From contig JASANG010000681.1 of the NCBI GenBank assembly GCA_030248215.1, positions 23,661 through 87,660 of the forward strand: a stretch of 64,000 nt of DNA, written 5' to 3'. The position numbers were made by a program, and so were the translations under genes. Source of the stretch: Enoplolaimus lenunculus. Its lineage: Eukaryota; Nematoda; Enoplea; Enoplida; Thoracostomopsidae. Of the stretch, positions 37,901 to 52,900 are shown in pieces; positions within the stretch are counted from its first letter, which is position 1; every line of letters begins with the position of its first letter. The notes under the pieces are model-generated. The model was not told where the DNA came from and did no database searches. It saw only the letters and a program-made list of their open reading frames with translations.

Positions 37901-40900
37901 TCAAAATAATCTGTTGCTTTGGTTAGCAATGATCTTGTAAATGTTCGACTATAAATTACTTTCCATATCAGCAATGTGCATCAGAAGAACTATTTTTAAT
38001 ATGTTTATTCTCAGTGAAAATTGTCAAATTCCAAATTAACATTCTCTAAACTAATAATGGCCGAGTTTCTGAAATCTTACTGAAACATTTAGTTAAGTTA
38101 TACTTAAGTACATACTTAAGTCGCCGACTTTAAGTAAATACTTAATTTTTCGAACAAAAACAGATAAACACCAAATGTCAGCCATTGTCATAACAAAAAG
38201 TAATAGTTCTGCTTTATATAAAAGAGGCACTATGCGTCTACAATTTCAGTTGAACCAATGTTAGTATGCCTGAGCGGTTAATCTGTAATACAACAAATTT
38301 AGGCAGCGACTTATGTATTTGCTTAACTTAAGTAAGCTTTAAAAACAACAAAACGGTTAAGTTATTACGTAGCACGTACATAAGTACTAAGTAATACACT
38401 TATCACCGGTTTCAGAAACCCAGTCAATGTCGACTATATTACAAGCGAACAAAAATATAATTTCCAATCGAATGCCCAAATGTATTTAGAGGCGTAGCCA
38501 CAAGCCCGGATTCCATTTCAGGATGGCATACATTGGTTTCATCAATATTCACATAATATTATTGTAGTAAAAATTCAATGTTACAGCCGTTTTAAATTTA
38601 TTCCAATTCACAGTCAAATATCTGATTTCGTTAGCTTCAACATTCAACGGACCCAGTGAAACTTAAACGCTGCGCTGAATGCGTTTGACCTTACTGTCGG
38701 GATCTGTGATCAAAACGGCTTCATTTGACTGCAATGGATCAGACACACCTTCTTTATTTTTAGCCCGGACTCTGAAATTTTACAACTATTTTTTCAAACA
38801 ATTCATTTGTGGCAAATTTGGCAACAGGAACACGCTAATACGTTTAAAATTACTGAATAGCTTTAATTATGGCTGTAAACGTAACGATCACATTAAATAA
38901 TGCGGTGAATTTCGTGAAAAAATAGCGTACGATTTTGCAACAACATGATTATCATGGTTTAGTGCTATTAAGGCTCATGTTACTTTAAAGGGCGTCCAGG
39001 TTTCTGGCGGGTCTATAAAAGAGTAGGTTTAGATTCTAGATTACATTTTTTCTCCTTAGGCTTATGCTTAGGCTTAGGCTTAGACCTCGGCTTAGGCTTA
39101 GGAACACAATTTTGCAACGCTTTGGTTTACGCTTAGGCTTAGGAATACGCTCAATCTACTGTTACGCCCCTAACAGTAACATTGGCCGCTAATAATATGG
39201 TGGTGTTTCGAAACATCATCTTTGAACTTCTAAAAATCATGACCGTCTAGTTAGCGAAAACTAAAATTGATTTGTGTTATTCATGTTTACCATCTGCTTT
39301 TTCGTTATTTTTAGCTTCTGGCTTAAGGATACGTAAGGTATTAACAAAATCAATAAATATCTCAAAATTAATTTTTTTGTGCTCCTGACATTAATTTTTA
39401 GGCCAACAAATCAAAGCTGTTTCTATCTTGCAACGAATCAATCAAAATAGCTTAACCATTTCGCCCATGTGTATTCTGAGCTTCTGGCTTAGGTTCAGAA
39501 TAAACACCTACGCAATAATAATTGTAATCCATTACAAGCTCAGAATGTATTTCCTACACATTTGACAGTATCCAATCATTAATCTCAGTGATCCTATTTG
39601 GCAAAACAACGCTTAATTTTAAAGTTTAACCTAAATTTATAGCTCCGGCCTTCTTCCAATGTATCAATCTTAAACTGAGTAACTCCAGCATTGCATTTTC
39701 CAACATCAATTGACGGCGACTTTTTACCGCCGTTCATTGGTTCAGCTTCCAAAACATACTCTGAAATGAACCAATCATAACACCAATAATTATTGCTATG
39801 TCGTCATCATGAACATGGGCGCCAGCTGATACGTGAAAGGAGTTAGTGCAGCTGTGCTCCCCCCAAGGAATAAAAAAAATATTTTAGATGGTATATATAC
39901 TTTCCAACACAAGTTATGTCTGTAAACGTCAGAAGTTTGTAGGTTCACTAGATATTTTCCTAAACTGACTCAGCATTTGCACACAAAACGTCAAAGTTCT
40001 TTAGACGCCCGTGATCGTCAATATATCCCAGTAATCCGTAGTTGCACACATTTGTAACTCTGTTAATATACTCGGTTTTGGCATATGTTCAAAAGGATTT
40101 GTTTTTAAGCAAGCCTTATCTAAGCGTTCATGTGATTTCAAAGTAGAATTGAAGGGATTCCATCGTTCCTGATTAAGTACATACGAAAACCCTAAATTCA
40201 CTTTGGTAAGCGCGTTACATGCGGTTGCAAAAACACACATGTTGGGCGAATTCTGTGTCGAATGTAGGCAGTTACAGTGGCGGATCCAGAATTTTCTGAC
40301 AATACAGAATTCAGACCTAATGTTCTTTCAGTCTGAGCAAAAAACTTACAGAGTCAATCAGAGTGAGACCTCCTAAGGACGGGAGAAACTGCCCATGGTA
40401 GGTAGGGAGTCGTTTGCTCGGATTGGAAGCATTGCTGGTAAACAACACATTGAACCCAGGATTCCCTTGTAAAGTGGAAAATACACTTCGCAGTTTGAGT
40501 ATCACTAAAGACAATGTACAAATATCTTATGACTATGTCGTAGACCAACCTGCTATTCAGGCCAGTTACTAATTCGCCTACGCTAATGTGCTATTTTATG
40601 TAATAGTAGTTCGGTCTTTGCTAAACTTCAAGCGAACTTATAGAGCAAACGGATTTGATTGTTTGCGTATACGCAATACCGTTAACCAATCAGCGTTGGT
40701 CTTTACATCACTGTTGTACTGCGACATCTCACAATCGCTATTTGGCCTAGGCCGAACTGATATATAATTCAGAAAATATTTCTGAGAAATATTCAACAAA
40801 TGTTATGTTATATACAATTCACAATGAAAGCATTGCGTTCGATTTATCTTGATAATATTCTTAGAATTGATTACTAAACAATTTTTAAACGGAACTTTGC

Positions 40901-43900
40901 CACATTGCAGTATAACATCAGATTTTAACCGTATTTGTCATAAATATTTGCACTTTCTCCAAAGATCAAATTTCAAGCCAGAACCCGTATTCTCAAATGT
41001 GAATAGCACCTATTACCAGTTGGTGATATGTCCTGTAACTTTGGAACCAGCGAGCTATGAGGTTCGAAAATCAGCACATTGTTCGCGTTTGATTTGCTCT
41101 ACATCTGTGTTAAATTTGTGATCTGCAACTGCAGATGTTCGTAAGGTTGAAAACGTATCGATAATTGATGATAGGTGCTATATGCATTTGAGAATATGGG
41201 CCCAGAATGCAATACACACGCGGAATTACGTAACGAAACGCGATCACAAGAACAGCTCAACTATAAGAGTATAAAGGTTTAAGCTGACGGGTTCATAAGT
41301 CTTGTGAAAAACTGTCTTGTACTACGCGTATAAGCTATGATGGTTAAAATATTGTGTAACGTAGAAAACTTGAAACCTATTTTAAGTACCAAAGTATTTA
41401 TAAAAATAAAGTTTTCGTTAACCGAAAACTATTTCAATTTACATCCCCGTACCTTCGATTGGTTCACCACCATCATCTTCTGGCGGATTCCACGAAAGCA
41501 CACAGCCACTTTTATTGATACAGGTTGGAATCAAAGGTCCCACCGGTGGCATTGGTTTACCTGAAGATAACAACCATTGAGTTTTCAAACAAATCAACAT
41601 TCAAAGTCTCTTGTTCCTTCCTGTGGCGCTTCAGCATAACACAAAAATTTGTGCGAAAATAATTACTAAAATTCTAACATCATTGATATTATTTATAATA
41701 AACTGCGGTTCGTATAAACTAAAAACCATTGTATTTGTTACCGTCTATTTGGCTGGACAAATTTCTCAGTTTTTTATCACTAAACTTTGCCACATCTGAT
41801 ACATTCTAAGGAGCTTGTATAAGCTTAATCCAAAGGGAACCAACTTTACAAGCCGTAGCTAGTTCACCTTGCTACAGGGAGCTGAAAAGTTTTCAAGAGT
41901 GACATGCAAGAGATTTTGTTGACTTAGAAACAAGGTTGAAAATTTTCTAGCGGGGCCAAAATTATTCCAGGGCGACTAAGCACCACCTGCCGCCCTTGGC
42001 TATACAGGCTTGCCAATTTAAACCAACAAACCAACATACCAACAACGGTCACCATTGCAGATGCGCTTGTTTGCCCGACAGAATTTTTTGCAATAACTTT
42101 ATACATTCCACAATCACGCCGTTTAGACTGTTTAACAACAAGCATTGCTTCAGCGTTGTTTTGTGTCATTTCAACGCGTTTATCTTTGATTGGTTCGTTA
42201 TTTTCATTTTTATACCAGGTTGTTGTCGGGTGCGGTGATCCGGCAACTTTTACGCTCAATTCGATTGGTTCAGATTCGCGAATTTTAACATTTTTCAATC
42301 CAAATGCGTCCAATGTTGGAAATGCTGTAAAAATTAAAGTTTATAACCATAAAGTAATTATGTTCGGCCTTTGTGTACTTTTTGAAAAAAAAAACAATTT
42401 TCGAAACGTCCAGGTTTTGACATAACTTAGGATTGGGATTGGACTTAGGTTTATGCTTAAATAGGATTAGGATAACCTTTGACTTAGGCTTGCAGTGTAA
42501 ATTTCAATGAATTGATTAATCGACTCAGCTAGAGAGTTAGTGATTTCTGAATTAATTTAACATTAACTCACTCTGTGTTTAGTTGATTCTCACTCAAAGT
42601 TCACTTTATTCCGGGTAAGTTGAATAATTAACGTCAGAGTGAGTTTTATTGACTCAGAATTGTGAGTTCTGAAAGTGCTAACTCGAGACTGAGTGATTCA
42701 ACTCATTCGGAGTTAAAATCAACTCACTGGCATTTACAGTGTGGGCTAACGAGAGGAATTGTGTGTTTATGCGTACAAATAGTAATGCATCTAACATCTA
42801 AATAACCCATGTAATTTTGCTAGTCCTATCACTAAGTTTCACCCGTAGCCGCTCATCTTAGGGGTGCTAAAACATATTTAAAAGGGGAACACATTGATTT
42901 CAAATGACTCACACACGAAATTGAAATTGCTCTGCGACCCACGATGGCCCCACTCAGAGCTACGGGCCTAATGATCATACTGTATAGCCTCAGACTATTA
43001 GTCTAAGATGAAACATGAGAATAAGTCTCTACTTACAGTCTGGGTCTTTAATTAGAATCGGTTTCTTTGTTTCTAAGGGAGCCGATTCTCCTTCTTTGTT
43101 CTTAGCTTTGACCCTAAAACAAAAAATATCAGTTTAGTAATTGTTCGCAGACACACAGATGCCTATATTTAACCAAGACTGTATGATACTGGTGAACACG
43201 AAAATGCAACTGTGTATATTCTGTGTAGAAAAAAATGTACTCAGCTCGCGTTGCGTTTTTAACCAACCCCCATTTCAGGAGTCGGTACAATTTTTATAAA
43301 ATAAATAACCATATTTGTGCAGTTGTCACTGTTGTAAGAGTGGTTATCGACTCTTGGTCAATCAAATATGGGTATATACTAAGATATAAAATGTTAACCA
43401 GTTGGGAACTAGCGATTGAACCGAGCAAAAATTAGTAGTTATTGGCTGACTTCCTGAAACGCTACTTAAGTATGACTAAGTGCTTGAAGTATGTGATAAG
43501 CAAGCCATTGTGTCTCTTTAAAAGCGTACTTATGTTAAGTAAATACTTAAGTCACTGACTAAATTTGATATATTACAGACTAACAGTTCAGTCATATCAG
43601 CCCTGGCCTAATTGAAATTGTTAACTGGTGGTACTTCCTTAATATAGGTAAAGCAAACTATAGTATTTTTGTTATGATCGTTTCTCACATCTGGCGTTTA
43701 TTTGTATTTGCTCAAAAAGTTAAGCGTTTACTCAAGTCGGTAACTTAAGTAAATACTTAAGTTTAATTTGAGAAAATACTCAAGCGCAATTTTGGAAACC
43801 CAGCCAATGGCTGGGTTTCTCAAACCCTACTTAAGTACGGTTTAGTACTTAAGTACTTGCTAAGCAAAGACTAACCATTTTGTCATTGTTAAAAGCTTAC

Positions 43901-46900
43901 TTAAGTTAAGTAAATACTTAAGTCGCTGACTAAATTTGTCACATTACAGATTAGCAGCTCGGCATACTAACCTTGGTGTAACTGAAGTTGTAGACTCATA
44001 GTACCTCTTTAATATAAAACAGAACTATTACTGTTTTGTTATGACAATGGCTCTCGTTTGGCATTTATCTGTTTTTGTTCGAAAAGTTAAGTATTTACTT
44101 AAGTAGACGACTTAAGTAATTACTTAGGTACAACATAAGTAAATACTTAAGTAACATTTTGGAAACCCACAAAACGAGTTATTTTTGTACTGATTTTGCA
44201 ACACGAGCACAAATCAAGAAAAGATATAATGATTTAACGCTCAGAAATTAATGGGGCGGTGAAAGCTTATGCTATTTTTATACAGATTTGCGGATTTAAC
44301 CTCTGCCTTCTTCGAGAAGCTAAGAACAATTGCTAATTGACTCAGAATATACGTATTAACCGTTTCATTCAATTTATACGAATTATTCTGAAAAATTCTA
44401 TTACCTAAAAATATACTCATGTTGATTTTGAAGGCCTTTCACTGCAAGTCGAGTTTCGCCACCATATGTTTTTCCAACAATCACCGGTGAAGCTTTCTTG
44501 GTAACATCTTCAGCTTCTACGATGTACTCTGAAAACTGATTAACGTTAATGTCTACCGCGTTAACACTGATAATGACGGGTCAGGCGAGCGCTTAGTGAC
44601 GAACGGCGCCGTACGTCTGACAGACGGCACCGTACAAGTGACGAACGGCGCCGTACGTCTGACAGACGGCACCGTACAAGTGACGGACGGCGTCGGACGT
44701 CTGACAGACGGCACCGTACAAGTGACGGACGGCGTCGGACGTCTGACAGACGGCACCGTACAAGTGACGGACGGCGTCGGACGTCTGACAGACGGCACCG
44801 TACAAGTGACGGACGGCGTCGGACGTCTGACAGACGGCACCGTACAAGTGACGGACGGCGTCGGACGTCTGACAGACGGCACCGTACAAGTGACGGACGG
44901 CGTCGGACGTCTGACAGACGGCACCGTACAAGTGACGGACGGCGTCGGACGTCAACAAAAGTATAGTGCAACCCTTAAACTACTCATATATGCCAGTCGC
45001 ACAGTCAGCTGGGTCTGCGGAATCAAGACTTCGCAATTCATGAACAAATAAACCATGAGTTCATACAAAGGGGATGTTGGAGATGAAATATGCCGTCTCA
45101 AAATTTTGGGAGACAAGAAAAACATTTTTAACAAACTTAAGATTAATCTTCCGGGTCCTAAAGGTTAAAATTTTATTCATATGCCTCATGAATTGAAATC
45201 AAAGCTACGCCGGTCGAAGAAACGATTATTCAAATACGTCAAGCTTATTGACTGTTTCGTTCGCAAGGTTTTCTTCACAGACTTACGCGTACAATAATGA
45301 CGGATCGAGCGACAGAATCAGCCTTTTCGAAGCCACCAAAAACGCAATATTTTCATTGCGACATATCAATTGCAAAATTACACTGAAGCTTTCCGTTTGT
45401 TTCACTCACAAATTCATCAAAACTCAAACTTTATTGTAACTCTGTGTTGTTTAAGACGGTTCCAAATTGGAACTCGTAGTTAAATGCCTGATGTAAGCTG
45501 TTAAGCAACAGAACATTTAGATTTAGCGGCTAACGATAAAGATACTGTTGCAATAGTTGTTTTTACTTGCAATATTTAACCCTGGATAATTTGTACATGA
45601 AGCTGCCGTTGCATCCTATCGGAACTCGGATTCTGTATCCGACACTCTGATTTGGATGACTGTTAAAGAATTAATTGAACATATAATTTTTTACATAATT
45701 CCGCTAACAAACCAATCATGTAAAGCTTGCAAGATTTTTGCCGTTTGAATAAATGTTAAAAAACGTTAAAATTAATCGACATTTTACCTTCAATTGGTTC
45801 TCCACCGTCATCATTGGGCGGTTTCCACGACAGCAAACATCCATCGCTGACCACATTTGTGGCATCCAGTGGACCAACAGGTGGACCAGGTTTCCCTACA
45901 ATACGTTGGATATGGTTTGGACCAGTGGGCGAATAAACAACTTCCAGGCTTCGAAGCCCGGTTTGGTTTGCGGAACAACAAAAGTTTGATGAAAAACTTG
46001 AGGATAATTATGTATGTCTACATTTAAAATTTTTGGTGCGACTCAAGAACTTCCAGGTTTGGAGCCCGCATTTGGGTTGCGGAGCAACAAAAACGGTTGA
46101 TAAAAACGTTGAGCAAAATAACTGCTTTAATCTAAAAATCAGGTAATACTCTGCGAAATGAAATAATTGCAATTTCAACCGATAAACAAAAAATATGCAC
46201 TTCAAAGAGTACAACAAACAAATAAACAAACACACAAACAAACAAACAAACAAACCAACAAGCAAACAAGCAAACAAGCAAACAAACAAACAAACAAGCA
46301 AGCAAGCAAACAAACAAACAAGCAAACAAGCAAACAAACAAACAAACAAGCAAACAAACAAACAAACAAACAAACAAGCAAACAAACAAACAAACAAGCA
46401 AGCAAACAAACAAACAAACAAGCAAACAAACAAACAAACAAACAAACAAGCAAACAAGCAAGCAAACAAGCAAACAAGCAAACAAACAAACAAACAAACA
46501 AACAAGCAAAGAAACAAGCAAACAAACAAACAAACAAACAAGCAAACAAACAAACAAACAAACAAACAAGCAAAGAAACAAGCAAACAAACAAACAAACA
46601 AACAAGCAAACAAACAAGCAAAGAAACAAGCAAACAAACAAACAAACAAACAAGCAAACAAACAAACAAACAAACAAACAAACAAACGAACAAAAAAACA
46701 AACACCATTTTGACTTACCAACAACAAGAACATTAGCAAGACCCTCTTCTTCGCCGGCTTTATTCTTTAATACCAGTCTAAACGGTCCGCTGTCACTGCG
46801 TTGAGCAGATTCCATCGACATGGTTGCCAATTTGCGTTCAGTATTCAGTCGAACGCGAGCTGAGTCGCTGCGTAATTGAGTATCTCCAGCGTACCAAATT

Positions 46901-49900
46901 GCAGTTGGTCCAGGTTCGCCGTTTATTGGAACCGAAAATTTTATCGTTTCTCCAACGCGTACTTTAATGTTCTGTAGAGCTGATTTGTCCAGGCTCGGGG
47001 CACCTAAAAACCGAGATACGAAAATCAATTTCAGTACGAAATAACAAATACAGCAAAGATCAGGATTTGTATAGACATATTTGATCACAAGTTTACAGCT
47101 GATCGTGAGCGTAAGACTAAACTCAAGCCTAAGCTATGTTTACTAAGAATCCTGAGGCTAAGTTATGCTAAAATTCGAAAATTAGCTAAAAACTGAGGGA
47201 TAGAAAGTGTACATGAACTACATAAGCAATGTTCTGGCAAAACTTTAAGGCATTGCTTATTCAAATTATATTAATTTAACGAACAAATTTTTATATAAAT
47301 TTATGCTTAGAAATTAAACAGAAATAGTTCAGCCAGGCCAGTAGCCAGCTCAGCTGGCTAGAGGGAGGCTAACCATTTTTCAGAAGGGGCATGTAAGGAT
47401 TTTCGATGACTTTAAAGCAAGATTCAAAATTTTATACGGGGGTGAAATTTTTTCCAGAGCTGGCCCCACTCTGGCTACGGGAGTTCAGCTCAAATGCGAT
47501 GATGATTAATCAGTCTTTGACAACAAAAACATAGTAAAATTACGCACAGTCCAGATCTTTGATTGTGATATGATGTGGTGTTGTCAACGGATCTGAAACG
47601 CCTTCTTTGTTCTTTGCGCGGACCCTGAAATAAATTAGAGCTAATCACCATAGTAATCTACTATTCGAAATCTGTTGCTCCTATCTTCCGTAATTTTAGT
47701 AAATAATAGAAAATTGTAAAGGAATACAAAACAGTTACTGATTTAAAAATAAGACGTAAATCTTTGTCACATTTGCATCAATGAATTTTCCACGAGACAA
47801 GCCAAGATGGGAATACACCCATTGGATTCACTTTAACGGAAAATGACGTTAAATTCGTGTTATTTAAAAATTAAAACAGCCTCTGTAATAAATATACTTC
47901 TGACGCATTATCCATAAGCGGAAATTTTTGCAACCGCCTGATTAAATATTTTCTTACTCTATTCTTAGTGCCTCATCTACACGCCGAACAGCGATGATCG
48001 TGATGGGACTCACTCTGGACACATGTGAAAGCGAGACGTGAAAGGTTATGAGAAACATCAAGAAAACTCCGATATCAAAATATTCTGCTAATCATTTTGT
48101 GGTGTCTTACTCACGTTGATGCTGACCTGTATTCGACGTTTACTTACTTAAATTTATAGTCGCAATATTCTTTCAAGTTTGCCAATTTGAACTGTGTCTG
48201 CCCAGATTGACAACGGCCAATTTCGACAGGTTTCTGTTTATCGGTTAAATTTTCAGCTTCGATTACATATTCTGTATATTAACCAAAACACCTGTCCATG
48301 TACCAATTTCGTGCACACTTCAACAGACTGGACTTAGGCTTCAGGCTAATTTTTGGTCAAACTACGGCTTAGCTGTAGACGTATTTTTACATCGAGGTTA
48401 AACCATAAGATAGGCTTTGGCTTAGGAATATGCTATGGGTACTATTACGTCACTATAAGGATTTAGCCAAAAAGACTTGCATATTAGTTTTAAGTTGTCA
48501 TTAACGGGAAGATTAACAATTTAGACCCAACAAAAACAACACGTTCATTCTGAACCAGGGTAGTAACATGAAGGAATAAATAATGCCTGGGGTGTCATAA
48601 GTAGGTTTCTTTCAGCCCACCTCCTGTTATCAGAAAAATTTGACTTATAATATAATCCGTTAAAAGTCAATGTTTCAAAAATGACGCAAATGTGTAGCGC
48701 ATGAATGGGATAAGCCCGATTCAAACGTGCAAGTCTTTGCTGCAAGATTTGCAGCTGCAACTTGCACTTGCAAGTTTTGTCCATAATCAAGTTGGAAAAA
48801 CTGGCAGTTGCAAATAATTCATTAAAAATCATAGTTAGGAATTTAGTTCACATATGTGGATAGCCATGACAGTTCATTGAATTTATTGCATCCACTTTTT
48901 CATTGGCTGATGATAAAATGCAAGTTTGGCGTGCAATTTTCAGCTGCAGGTTCTCGCAGCAAAAACTTGCACGTGTAAATAGGCGTTTACAAATTTGTTT
49001 CAATTCAATCTCAGCTGCTGTTAACTGTTAAGCAATTTAAAATATAAACATTTCGATTTAATTGGAAAATTCATGTATACATCAGTTTTTGCATCCATTG
49101 GATAAAATTAATTTACCTTCGACGGGTTCACCTCCATCATCCTCTGGTGGATTCCATGCCAAAATGCAGCCCGATTTATGTATTTGCGAAGCAACGAGCG
49201 GACCTTTCGGAGGTTGCGGTGGACCTAAACATAATTAAACGACTTAAACAAGTTTACCATTAGTTTTGACACTATTTTCACACGTAATCAGTAATTATAT
49301 GGCGAAATTTTGAAATTTTTGAAATTACACTGTAAAAAATGGTAAGTCAAATAGACTCTCTCCGAAATAGGCTTTTCCAGACTATACAAACTGAGTCAAA
49401 CTCCACTCCGCCAGTCAAATTCGACTCGTCAATTTGACTCACCATTTTTTGCAGTGTACGCGGTAGTTCAGTGCAAAGAGCAAAAGTTTTAGCGAGTGCA
49501 CAAAAATCTGCATGCAGATTTTCTTTTCATAGAACAATCAAATTTATATACTCCAACAAATCATTGCAAGCAAAGTAATGATGGAAAGTTATCCAAAATA
49601 CGTATGTGGGGAATTTCAGCTTTAGTAATATAGATTTAGTAAATTACAAACGTACATACCAACTACTTGTACAGTTGCACAGGCAGATTCTTGTCCCACG
49701 TCGTTCTTTGCAACTAATTTATACATTCCACTGTCTGTTCGTTCTGCACTTTTGATTGTTATCTCCGTTTGTCCGTTGCCGGTGACTATTTTCACTCGCT
49801 GGTTATCCTTCAGTCGATTTTGACCATAGAACCAGCTAATTTCAGGCGTTGGTTCACCGCCAAAATTTGTCGCTAAACGTAGTGTTTCTCCAATACGAAT

Positions 49901-52900
49901 TTTAACATTTTTCAGGTTCGATTTACCGATCGTAGGCAAACCTAAAATTTCAATGGTACTTTACACAAATCAATGTTAGCCGTTTAAACCCTGGTTTATA
50001 TGTTACAAACGATTGTTTGACGGTAAATACAAGTGTTACACGGCTATAAGCTTTTGCACAGACTTAGCATTTATCAACATTCAGAAAATTTTATAGTTCA
50101 ATACAAATTTCCGCAAACGTCACTTTTAGGGCCGTAACTGTAGATGAAGCATATTCCTAAGTCTACCCTTTAACTTTAGCATTGAAAAAAGTGTAAGCAT
50201 ACGCCTAAGCGTAAGCGTAAGCAAAAATATGCTAAAAAATTTAATCCTGCACTCTTGCAGTGCTACCAATAAAACGAAACGATCCTAAAAGTAACATGAA
50301 ACCAAATTTCAATAAATCTGTTACTAATTATTGTTTCTAAAATCATCCATAACAACACGTCGCACTATAAAACTAACTGTCTGGATCGGCCAATGTTATT
50401 TTAAGGGGCGTAACACTAAATTATACGTGTTCCTAAGCCTAAGCATAAGCCTAAGCCTAAGCAAAAAATGTAATTTAGAATCTAAACCTAGTCTTTTATA
50501 GACTTACCAGAAACTTGGACGCCCCTTAAAGTAACATTGGTCAAACTAACTGTCTGGATCTTTAATCAGTACAGACGTCTCTGTACACAATGGTTCCGAA
50601 TCTCCTTCTTTATTAACAGCTCGAACCCTAAAACGCTTAAATTTGAACGAAAAAATTGCTAAACGCAGCGCGCAAACAGACGTTTATTTCACCAATTTCT
50701 GAGACCATAAACAAAGACGCATGGCATTGGTTGTTTGAAGCTTACTGACAATTAGGATAGTCATATTAATGCTTTATATGACTGGACGCTGTTCTAAACG
50801 GAAAGTATCCGCAGGGTGGCGTGCGGTTAAGTAGTGTGGGGTAGAAAATGTCTACCCCTTGAAATTCGGGAAAAAACCTAATTTGACAACAAAAGATAAT
50901 ATAAATATTATATGTTGTTTATTCATGCGCACGTTGTTTGTACTGAAGTTAAAAATTACCGATATGAACCTCATGAGTAGTGCAAATCAGTGGAAAAAGG
51001 CTCGTTTACCCTTAAGCTGAATGGTCTGCCTGCGAATGTGCGCAGAAATTGTCTAATTTTTGTTAAGTTGACTAAATATCAAATTATTGCTATTTTGTCA
51101 AATTTCGCTGTACTCAACGAGTGGAGTTCACAATTGAAAACAAACAAATTTAAATTGATATTTTAAGCAAAAAACAACACCAAAAAGCAGGACGCAAATT
51201 TGACAAATTGTCAAAGGCTTCAGTGAAAATTACAGTTTCAGTGACTTGATTAATCAAACAAACCTGAATTTATATTTGTGTTGGTTCTCCAAACCTTTCG
51301 CACGAAACGATGTCTGTCCAGCAGGAACACGGCCAACTTCAAAAGGCTTTCCTTTGGCAGTTTCGTCTTCAGCTTCGATCACATAACCTTAAAATATAAA
51401 ATTTAACCAAATCAATAAATGCGACAAATAAATAAGTCTTCAATTATATTTCTTTTTGATATTTTGTGTCAAAAGTTCAAAAACATTAATTATATTGGCC
51501 AATGTTACTTTAAGGGGCGTCACAGTAAATTAAGCGTATTCCTAAGCCTAAGCCTAAGCCAGCCTAAGCCTAAGCCTAAGCGTAAGCAAAAAATACAATC
51601 TAGAATCTAACTCTACTTTTTATGGACCCACCAGAAATCTGGACGCCCCTTAAAGTAACATGGGCCATTATATTTATGTCTTATACGAGTCTGTAATCCG
51701 CAGGATTTGTCCAATACAATCAAACAATTATTATTAACAAAACTGCTGGATCCGCGTCAATTTAGGTTTATTTGCGTTATATTCTCGACCTGTATCATTC
51801 GTACATGCGCGCATCAACGGTTGGCAGTTAACGAAACATATTAATTCTATGAAATGTTTAATTTGTTTGCAATTGCGCACGTATTTCCCGTTGGAAATCA
51901 TGCAATTCAGCGGTTCAGATTTGACCCGATAGCACTAACCTTCGAGTGGCTCTCCACCATCATCTTCCGGCGGATTCCATGATAAATTACACCCAGTACA
52001 ATCGATGTTTGATGGGGTTAATGGCCCAACAGGAGGACCAGGTTTTCCTGAAATGTAAACAGTGATTCACAGTTGAAAGCAGGTCACAAACAAGTTACCG
52101 ATGACTCGTATGACCCGCGATAGGTCTTTTAGGACGTCATACCTATATTTTTAATATTACTGTCAGGATGCACCGAATATCGGTATATCCGAAGTTTACA
52201 GTACCAATTCAACATTACAAGCAATCGTTGGATACAGGAGATTTGGCCATGAAAGAAGTTTGACGGAAAGATTCCCACAGCTGCATTTTTACGTTTAACG
52301 TCAATGTTTAATTTATTTGTTCAAAGTTCAGAAAAACAAGGATTGAAATCGGCGAATTGGACTGTGCTGACCTACATTATGATATACGCGTCAGTTTGTT
52401 GATCCATTACCAGAATGGACTCAACTAAAATAATAGACCCATGACCCAATAACCAGCTTCCAATTATGCAGTGAATTTATTAATTATTCATTTTGAAGAC
52501 GGAACGAAACGATTGGAAATCAAACAATGCGACGTTTTGCATTGTATTTGTGAAGGCATGGAATTCATTATACCACCAGCAAAATAGTTCAATATCGTAC
52601 TTGTTTTATAAGTCGATATATGAGCAGTAAAAATACTCTTTTCAACGCAAAACATCGACCGAAGACGCAATATTTACACCCGCAATGCCTTAATTTGAGA
52701 AACCATAAACTTAACTACAAACATTGAGTATTCATCATATTTTACTGAACGTTTCAACCGGATGAAAATATCGTTTCCAGTTCATTCCTGCGGGTTTATG
52801 CCGTACCTACAACTAAAATATTCGCTGTCGACATTTTATCGCCAACAATATTGACAATTCTCAGTTGAATCGATCCAGTATCATCGCGTTGAGCTCGTTC

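Noticed and set aside
39055-39130. TTAGGC repeats as evidence of a chromosome end or fused telomere
   Set aside because: The tracts are short, sit inside transposons with target duplications, and occur at many places in both orientations.
44553-45051. Open frames of 120-150 codons over 44.6-45.0 kb
   Set aside because: 42-bp tandem repeat in a family J remnant, open in several frames.
46008-46739. Open frames of 168-318 codons rich in LFVCLFVC or NKQTNKQT
   Set aside because: CAAA/CAAG microsatellite read in different frames. Only the part right of 46719 is a real Ig exon.
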